64,000 nt of DNA from Littorina saxatilis (Eukaryota; Mollusca; Gastropoda; Littorinimorpha; Littorinidae): the NCBI RefSeq assembly GCF_037325665.1, contig NC_090253.1:14881782-14945781 (forward strand), read 5' to 3'. The notes under the pieces were generated by a model. It was not told the DNA's origin. It saw nothing but the letters and a program-made list of their open reading frames with translations, and ran no database searches. Positions within the stretch are counted from its first letter, which is position 1. Each line of letters begins with the position of its first letter. This document shows, in pieces, positions 1 through 10,300 of the stretch. Both the position numbers and the translations under genes were made by a program.

Positions 1-734
1 AGTTCACTTTTTACTTGTTTGTCCCGCATATAATGAGATCAGAGTTGAATTAATAATAATAGCCTCAAAGTATTATCGGAACCCATCCATGTTTAGAATG
101 TGCTAATTACTATCCTCTACAAATGTCCAAGTGGTAAGACAATTAGCAACGTATATTTACAAAGCTCTACGATTTCGCACTGATTCTCTGGAAAATGCAC
201 AGTTGCAAGACGTAGGTCCATAATGTTGCTTTTTCTGCTTCTTTAAACATTGTTCGCTTGTATTATGTGTCGCCAGTCTTGTTATGGACCGGAGGCCTAA
301 CAAATAAAATTTCCGACTTCCGACTTCTCTCTCTCTCTCTATCGCTCGCTTTCTCTCGCAGTCTCAGTCTCAGAGACACACACATGCACAAATTCACATC
401 CTTTCAACCTCAGCTCACACCTTAATTCCCCCTTCCTCTTTGTATTCTCAGTTCTCTGTTTCAGCCAGTGATGAGCAGGTCACCGATTGCGATGATTCTA
501 ATGATTGGTTTAAACAGTTTAATTCAGATAATTCATGCAAAAAACAATGTCGCATACAATAACATGAATAAATGGAGCACAACAAGCTAATGAGCTTTAA
601 AAGCGTACTCTTAAAAAGCAATATAATATCTGATTTGGCAGACGAATATAACGTATGACAAAGGAGGTTTAATTTATTGTAACAGGGGAAAAGAAGGAAG
701 GAGAACAAAAACAAGATTCTAATGCTTGTTTCAG

Positions 735-897
735 TCCGAAGAAGCGACTTCCAGCGTGGTGTGATCGGGTGCTATGGCACACATACTACACAAGTTATGA
801 TGATTTTCAACTGAAGGTGGTGCCGCTGGAGTACAAGTCACACCCTGACTACATCATCAGCGATCACAAGCCTGTGTCTGCAACCTTCTTTTTCACC
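735..897 (+). CDS. INPP5K: 5-phosphatase exon with the end of the catalytic domain
   Basis: The acceptor is a T-rich tract ending in CAG at 734 and the donor is GTGAGT at 898. The exon begins with one base completing a codon. It encodes [15 protein letters not shown] and, near its end, [12 protein letters not shown]. Asp-His of the SDHKP motif are catalytic-site residues in this family. Confidence 0.88.
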
Positions 898-1243
898 GTG
901 AGTTTTGAGTTTGCCTGTCTCTGAAACTCTTGGTGCCTCTGTTTCTGCATGTTTCTTGGTCTGTCAGACACACACACAAGCCAGGACACAGAAAAAAAGA
1001 GGCAGTCAGGCTGATAGACATGCACACTGAAATGCAATGCATGCACGTGCTCGTACATACACACACACACTATCACACGCGCTCACACACACACACACAC
1101 ACTATCACACGCGCTCACACACACACACACACTATCACACACACTCACACACACACATGCATGCACGCATGCACACACACACACTATCACACGCGCTCAC
1201 ACACACACACATGCATGCACGCACGCACGCACGCGCACACACA

Positions 1244-1311
<68 letters not shown>

Positions 1312-4300
1312 ATAAATGCACACCTGTAGTTGTAATTGGTTGTTTAAGCATCTTTTCAACCCAAGCGCTTTAAGATCTGTCAACATTTACCACAATGGCT
1401 CAGTGTTGACGAGCACATCATTCCATGATATGAATCCTAGAACTCTGAACAAGGATGGCTAAGGGTTTACTGTTTGATATGGTTGAATTAACAGACCGGG
1501 GAACCCACACAATTTTGCTGTATTTTGTGACCGGCACGGTTGGCCTAGTGGTAAGGCGTCCGCCCCGTGATCGGGAGGTCGTGGGTTCGAACCCCGGCCG
1601 GGTCATACCTAAGACTTTAAAATTGGCAATCTAGTGGCTGCTCCGCCTGGCGTCTGGCATTATGGGGTTAGTGCTAGGACTGGTTGGTCCGGTGTCAGAA
1701 TAATGTGACTGGGTGAGACATGAAGCCTGTGCTGCGACTTCTGTTTTGTGTGTGGCGCACGTTATATGTCAAAGCAGCACCGCCCTGATATGGCCCTTCG
1801 TGGTCGGCTGGGCGTTAAGCAAACAAACAAACAAACAAATTGCTGTATTTTGTACGACTTTTTGTCTTTAATACGATCAGTACGGTCGGTTGAACAAAAA
1901 TATGACGAGAAAGATTTCCAGACTACTTTTTTTCAGAAGCGCATCCCTGTCATTCCTGTTGATTCACTGTGGCACTGTTTACTTTTATGATTAAAACTAA
2001 CGTTATAACTCGGCAGTTGATCAATGACTACAGCTAGTGTGATAAAACGTTGAAAGAAGTATTTGTTTTAAGTGTATTGGTAAACTTAATTAACGATGCA
2101 AAGCATGTTTGAATCATTGATGTTCAAATGTTTTCTGGAGTACAGTCATATTTCTGAAAATACGCCAAATTTGTTTGAGAATACTGCAAGTACAAAACAG
2201 CGGTTCCCAGATCTGAATTAATGTGTTGTGTTGTCTTTTTGATTATAATGCTTTTTTGTTCATCTTTGACTTATTTATATACTAGTATTCAGGGTCCGGC
2301 TTCGCCGTGTTTTACGTCATTCCTGTTCATCGTTTGAGAATGATAAAGTATGCTTGCATGGTAAGAGTTACCTCCCTTTCATGGCTAGCAAAACCAGAGT
2401 TGCCTCCCTTGGCTTTGAGAACATTCCTGTACTTTCCAGTCAAGCTGTTTCTTCTTCATTTATTCTACGTATAAAAGCAATATAGAATGTCAAATATCAC
2501 TGGCATTATGTACAGATGAACAGTAGACTCTGTTCCGAACTTTATACGGTGTATTCCATAATGGGGAGTTGCATGATCTGAGAAAGGAAACGATGAATCA
2601 GGAAACTGAAACCCAGGTGCACATCTGTGGCTCTTATAGACAGTGTGCATGCACATTTTCTTGTTCTTGCCTTTTGTCATCCGTGAGTTATGGCGACCAC
2701 AGAAAGACAGATACACACACTTACATCCATTTTTTATATGTAGTAGAGATTACATGCATAAAATGATAACTTTACATTAACTGTTGCTTTTTCTCAGGCA
2801 CACAAGCAGACTGACTTCTTGACAGTAGGTTTGAATAATGACACCACTAATTCCTTTGAAGTGCTCACGAAACAAGTAGTAAACCTTTCACTAAATAAAT
2901 GAAAGTAATGTTTGAAAGTGTTGATAGGGACATAGAGATTTTGTGTCTGTGTGAATTTGACCTGTGCGTCGAAGACTGTGTTTGTGTATGTGTGTGTATG
3001 CCACTGTGTGTGATGTGTGTGTGTGTTTAATATTCTGATTCTTTAATCTGTCTCTGAACTGAGATTCTTTGGGTAGTCCCTTATCAAAACAATGACCAGT
3101 CTCTCCTAACCTAAACTAAGTTTGACTGCTTTCTTTTTTGACAAACTTGATTGTTTAAACTGCCTAACGCAGCAATCATAACCACCTGAACTCTTTTAAC
3201 TTAGAAACATACGCATATGAGTGTGCTGAAGCTGAAGCATACCTGTACATGATTTGCGTTTGTGATAAGGCCAACAAAAAAAAATTGTCTGTTTCTGGTA
3301 ACGTGGCTAAAAAAAATAGGGTCGGTAGGTCGGCTTTTTTTTTTTTTTGTTTTTTCCCCAAATGTAGACCAATAAAACTAACTTTAAAAATCGCGCAAAG
3401 AGACTGGATTCACTATACATAGAGACAAGACACTCAACACATTTACAAATCGTCAGCGGACTTTCGTTTTCACACGTTTTTGTTGTTCATTTTCTCACCC
3501 TGTCCTTATACCACCAAAAAACAACAAACAAACAAAATTTGAGTTTGGAAAAAAAAAGTTTAGGGTCGGCGCCGAAATTTAGGGTCGGTCGGGTGACCAG
3601 AAACAGACAATTTTTTTTTTGTGGCCTAATGGGGATTATGTTTACATTAAAAACGATGTACAAGCAAACAGCGTACTTACAAAAATCAGAAATTGACAGC
3701 AGAATGGGTTGCTCTGGTTATGTGATTGACAATATCTGCGGCACATCCGTTTATATGTGCTAAATAAGTATTGAATTACCTTTTTTGTCATAGTGTTTTG
3801 AACATGTGGTGATATTGATTTTGATAACTAAAATGCAGTTATTGCTCAGCATTGATTTTATTCCTGCAGTATTGTGGTGTGCATATTTTAAAACAACAGA
3901 ACATTAGAATAGATATGTTACTGCAAATCTTCTTTACAGGGTTCCATGATAATGTTATATGACTAGAATAGAAGAAAAAATAATTTGATGGAAGGCATTT
4001 TATGTTTTAAAGGGCAAAAATCCATGGAAAGTACGACAAGATTATTCAGTGAGACGTTTACGTTGCTAACTACCCCAGAATTTACTATTTTCTTAGATTA
4101 TTTTTGGCTTCTTTGTGGTCTCTTAATAATTGCACTGATTTTAGTTTCTCTCTAATTTATCAATCACATGTGTTGAATTCACCATGCTTTTGAACAAATT
4201 CACGTTTGGTCACCCCTTACCCCTGTTGTCTTGCTCTCTCCATAAATATTTCTGTTTAGTTAGAGGGGGGAGAGGGGGGAGGGGGGAGTATTTTTTTCTT

Positions 4301-7300
4301 GCTGTGTGTCAATTTAACTTAACTTTGTTGTTGTTTTCTAAATCAAACTAATGTCACATATACATAACTCTCACTTATTTAGTTTCACACTTTCCAAGGA
4401 GAGGGGGATACTCCTGTGTAAATAACCTTTCTGTTTCTCTCAGTTTGCTGTCTTTATCTGGTAGTATTTTATTGTCTCGATCAAGCAGTCAATTAGCCTT
4501 AATTTTTGTAAACAATGACAAGTTTGGAGATGGTCGGTGGCCATACAGAATACTAAATACCGTACTTTCCGGGTCATAAGGCGGGACTTTTTTCCTCGAA
4601 TTTGACCCCTGCGTCTTGTATAACGAAGCGCCTAATCCGTGTATAAAATAGGGAAAAAATCAAAGAGACCGCCTGAGTACCAGTCAAACAACTTGTGATA
4701 ATGCATGTTTCAGCTACTAGGTACTACCCTGGCCAAGTTTCCTCTCAAGACATCAAAGAGACCGCCCCATAGGTTAAACTCGGTCACTGATCCCAGGAAG
4801 TGTTTCCTCTCTCAGATCTATGACAGGGGAACCACCTCTCATAGCAAAAACTGGGTCATTGACCCCTGGGAAGAAGGTCAGTGTCTAAACAAGGCAACCC
4901 AGCTATCACAATGGACTTGCCTTTGATCTTGCGGCACACACAGAGCACACATATTTCCACTCTGTATTCTTCCTTTGATGTGCCGCTTATTTTCATTCTT
5001 CGACCGTTTGTTACCGGTATACTTTTTTAATTTTGGTGCGCCCTATCAGCCCCCTGCGCCCAATGGGTGATTGGATTACAATTTTGTTTAAAAAGAAGGG
5101 GGTGCGCCTTATGCGCTGTAGGGCCTTGTAACCCGGAAAATACGGTAGGTCCAATGTGGTGAAAGCAATTTGTTACAGTGGTACAGTCGAACTCGCTTAA
5201 GACGAATCACTGGGGATCGGGAAATAAGTTCGTCTTAACCAAAATTCGCATTAAGAGAATTGATTGATTTTTTTACTGTCACAATTTTAGAAGTAAAATT
5301 TAAAAAGTCGTGTAAAAGCATGTACATGTACATTCTGATCAATCTCCGATTTCATGGTGTCCACCAGTTCTGGTGCATGTACTACCCTGGCCAAGTTTCC
5401 TCTCAAGACATCAAAGAGACCGCCCCATAGGTTAAACTCCCCATAGGTTAAACTCGGTCACTGACCCGGGTGCAGGAAGTGTTTCCTCTCTCATATGAAA
5501 GGGGAACCACCTCTCATATAGCTAAAACTGGGTCAATGACAAGCAAAGTTTTACATATATAAATGTAGAATAAATAAACTAAAACCATCATTGCAAATGT
5601 TTCTCAAAGAACTGTCTTACTTACACAAAGTTGACAAATATGTACACCAAATGGAAATGAAGTATACATGTTTTTTAAAGAAGTGGCTACCATACAATAC
5701 CTTAGTCGAATAATGGAAAACATAATACAGTTTATATCCGTATTTTCCAGCCAAATAATTATCATGTTTTTCCGTTGTGTCCTTTTGTTCTCCTGTTTCA
5801 TTTACAGAGGATTCACTTATGATTTGTCATATGAAGATAATTCACAACTGCTGTGTTGTCACATGTTCCTACTATATTGTAAATGTTGATGCCTGAATAA
5901 ACCATTAAGAAAAAAAAAATGTTTACGTAGACCACTAAAAAAAAAAATTAAAAAAAATAAAAATAAAAAAAACTGGGTCAATGACCCCTGGGAAGAAGGT
6001 CAGTGTCTATAAGGCCACCCAGCCATCACCATGGACCTGCCTTTGATCTCGCCTCACACGTAGATCCTTGTAGCATTGTGACTTTTAGATGAGAACGTGT
6101 TTGATAAAAGAGGGGTTCGTTATGCAAATGATATGATATGTTGATCTCGGGACGAGTTTAAAGATTTCGTCATAAGCGTGAGTAAATTACAGACATTATG
6201 CATGCTTGGGAATCCTAAAAGTGCTCGTTATAAGCATACATTCGTTACAAAGAATTCGTTTCAAGCATTTTTTTTAAGCATGAAGAAAGAGGTATTCAGT
6301 TGGGAACTTAAAACTAATACGTTATAAGTCAAAATTCGTAACTAGCGTGTTCGTTTTAGGTGGGTTCGACTGTATCTTCCAAAAATCTGTCCTATTTTAA
6401 TGTTTTAATCATCACTTCTGTTATGCAAGGACAACTTGACAGAAATTTGAACGTAACATGTAATTGTCTTTTCAAAGAAAGACTGAGCCAATTTTGAATA
6501 AATGCAAACATTAGGATCATTGTCTGAGAGCTTAGCTGATGTCTAGAGGTTGTGAACACAAAAGGTTAATTGTTCACAGAACGAATGTGGGATATGTTCC
6601 TGCATGTGTTCACATGCTCGGAATCAAACTTAACAAAATGTTGCATATTCTGTTTTTTGGGGGTCGTTTTTGAATGTGAGAGTTCTTGTCTTATCAATGT
6701 GGGGCGGGGATTAATATATAGCTCAGTTGGTAGCGCGCTGGATTTGTATTCAGTTGGCCGCTGTCAGCGTGAGTTCGATCCCAGGTTCGGCGGAAATTTA
6801 TTTCAGAGTCAACTTTGTGTGCAGACTCTCTTCGGTGTCCGAACCCTCCCCCCGTGTACACTACATTGGGTGTGCACGTTAAAGATCCCACGATTGACAA
6901 AAGGGTCTTTCCTGGCAAAATTGCTTAGGCACAGTTAATAATTGTCTACCTATACCCGTGTGACTTGGAATAATAGGCCGCGAAAGGTAAATATGCGCCG
7001 AAATGGCTGCAATCTACTGGCCGTATAAAATTTCATCTCACACGGCATCACTGCAGAGCGCCTAGAACTGTACCCACGGAATATGCGCGATATAAGCCTC
7101 ATTGATTGATTGATTGATTGAATGTTTGGAGGTACCTTTGTTTGAGACTTCAGACTGTCACGTGACCCCTATGGCAGATATGTTCAATATATAAAGTGTG
7201 ATAAATTAACCCCAAACAAATGCTTGGGTTGTTTAAAAGTTTGAAAAAAGTACAGTGGTACCTGTGATGAAAGGACATCCTTGGGGCCACCCACAAGTGT

Positions 7301-10300
7301 CCCTACATTCCAGGTGGCCTGTCATGACAGGGAAATTGGTCAAGATATAGACAAAGGGACAACAGATTAGGACTGTCCTTTATTGGGAGGTGTCCTCTTA
7401 TCAGAGGGGCCTCACATCACAGGTACCACTGTAATATGCATACTTTTTTATTTGTGATACAGTGGATTCTATTACATGTATCCCCCTTTTAAGACCTCCG
7501 AAAGTCTGAAACAAGTCGCGTAAGGCGAAAATACTACATTTAGTCAAGCTGTGGAACTCACAGAATGAAACTGAACACACTGCATTTTTTAACAATGACT
7601 GTAGTCCGCCGCTCGTGCAAAACGCAGTGAAACTGACGAGTCTGTTTAGCACGGTAGTGGTTTCGCTGTGCTGCATAGCACGCTTTACTGCACCTCTCTT
7701 CGTTTGAACATTCTGAGCGTGGTTTTAATCCAAACATATATCTATATGTTTTTGGAATCAGGAACCGACAAGGAATAAGATAGAATTGTTTTTAAATCGA
7801 TTTCGGAAATTTAATTTTAATCATAATTTTTATATTTTTAATTTTCAGAGCTTGTTTTTAATCCGAATATAACATATTTATATGTTTTTGGAATCAGAAA
7901 ATGATGAAGAATAAGATGAACGTAGTTTTGGATCGTTTTATAAAAAAAAATTAATTACAATTTTCAGATTTTTAATGACCAAAGTCATTAATTAAATTTT
8001 AAGCCTTCAAGCTGAAATGCAATACTGAAGTTCGGCCTTCGTCAAAGATTGCTTTGCCAAACTTTCAATCAATTTGATTGAAAAATGAGGGTGTGACAGT
8101 GCCGCCTCAACTTATACAAAATGCCGGATATGACGTCATCAAAGACATTTATCGAAAAAATAAAAAAAACGTCCGGGTATATCACTCCCAGGAACTCTCA
8201 TGTCAAATTTCATAAAGATCGGTCCGGTAGTTTTTCTGAATCGCTCTACACACACGCACACAGACACACACACACACACACATTCACCACGACCCTCGTC
8301 TCGATTCCCCCCTCTATGTTAAAACATTTAGTCAAAACTTGACTAAATGTAAAAAGGAGGGAGTCTTACAATTTAGGTCACTTTACAGGGGTAAATGAAT
8401 CAAAAGTCTGAGAAAACAGGATCTTAAAAAGGAGGGGGTCTTAAAATTTGAGGTCTTAATGTACAAAGAGTGGTGAAATATGTTTGGCCAAACATCTTTG
8501 ACGTTATTCTTCTGCATAGTTGAACCTGCATACTTGTCACGAGGTGATCAAGTTGTAAAGTCTTTTCTTCTTCTTCTTCTTCTGCGTTCGTGGGCTGAAA
8601 CTCCCACGTACACTCGTGTTTTTTGCACGAGTGGAATTTTTACGTGTATGACCGTTTTTTACCCCGCCATTTAGGCAGCCATACGCCGTTTTTGGAGGAA
8701 CCATGCTGGGTATTTTCGTGTTTCTATAACCCACCGAACTCTGACATGGATTACAGGATCTTTTTCGTGCGCACTTGGTCTTGTGCTTGCGTGTACACAC
8801 GGGGGGTGTTCGGACACCGAGGAGAGTCTGCACACAAAGTTGACTCTGAGAAATAAATCTCTCGCCGAACGTGGGGACGAACTCACGCTGACAGCGGCCA
8901 ACTGGATACAAATCCAGCGCGCTATCGACTGAGCTACATCCCCGCCCAGTTGTAAAGTCTCATTTGTGCAAGAACCTCTACGTATTCAGCAGCATGTCTA
9001 GTTCTTGACAAGCTGACTGCACAACGCTGTAACCATGCATGTCTGTTTTCATCTGTCTTCTGCATAGTTTCTGCAGACTTGTCATGAGGTGATCAAGTCA
9101 TTCAGTCTCATTTATGCAAGAACCTTAACCCTTACACTGGTGCAATTCTGTAACACATGTTACAATGGCACTGGTGAATTAACAGAGAGAAAAATAAAGA
9201 AAAACGGTCATATAGGTTTTCGCATCCATGGGAGGTAATCGAAACCGACCAAACAGACTGAGCCAGTAGCGCGACATATGTCATGACAACCAGGTGACAG
9301 TATACGTAAAGTAGCGCGACATATGTCGCGACAACCAGCCTAAGGGTTAATTATACAGCTTGACAAGCTGAGGGCATCACGCTGTAACTATGGCTGTTTT
9401 CATCTGTCTTCTTTGTCAATGCAGGTGTACAAGAAGCCTCCTCACAACCCCGTTCAGTTTGAACGACTCAAGGTGTGGAAGAAAGATGAGATGCATCAAG
9501 TCAAGTACTGCGTCAGCAGGTATGCCGAAACCTCCGATTCAGACTGGATCGGGCTGTATAAGGTGAGATAAGAGTGTAAAGCTATTCTTTTAAAACAATC
9601 AATAGAGAAACACAACAGCACCTAGTGTCTCGCTATGTTCTTGATCAGGCTGTATTTTAGTATCAGGGTGAGATGCCTTGGATCTGAGATCACCCAAGTT
9701 CTAGGTGAAATATGTACCAGTAAAGCCATCCTTCAAGTTCAGATTGGATTTAATTTGCAGATGAGTTGTTCTTTAGTACTGGTGACAGAAAGGGGAAAAA
9801 CTGGTCAAAATTCAAATCTCTAGTTTTGTTTTTGAAATATAGCTTTTCATAAAGCAGAAATACTGTAGTATCTGATTTACAAAAGAAAAAATCACAGGTT
9901 CACATGGTTCTTACATAATCTAACTTTTAAAGCTGGTTCCTGTGTGTCTGTGTGTATGTTTGTATGATGACGATAGGATCCAAAACGGCAGCATGGACTG
10001 AGATGGGAATTGCAGAGATTGTTCTTTGCCACTCGAGTCGTGTCATAGGGTACTTTTGGAATAGCAAATTTGAACGGATTCTTTAAAAAAAACCAGCGGA
10101 AAATATTATATACCTTATGAGCCATCGAGGATCCTCCCCGTCTGTGCTGTCAAAACTTTAAAAGACGTTTTCAAATGGTTAACGGGGAGATGCACTCGAA
10201 GCACATTTAGCGAAGCTATGTTGCCAAATCATCAAAGATCAACAATTCAGTACGCGGATGGATGCACACAGTCAAAATAGATGTGACTTTCACACGACCG

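Noticed and set aside
1545-1615. tRNA gene
   Set aside because: A and B boxes are present, but the segment continues into a SINE body with target duplications; the same holds for the tRNA-like heads at 6710, 26820, 41404 and 57000.
6570-6938. 122-codon frame across a SINE
   Set aside because: It is the translation of the SINE at 6704-7122; similar frames appear in all SINE copies.
8121-8342. Small protein with [12 protein letters not shown]
   Set aside because: It lies in the core of the Helentron-like repeat and recurs only as DNA, with different frames in each copy.
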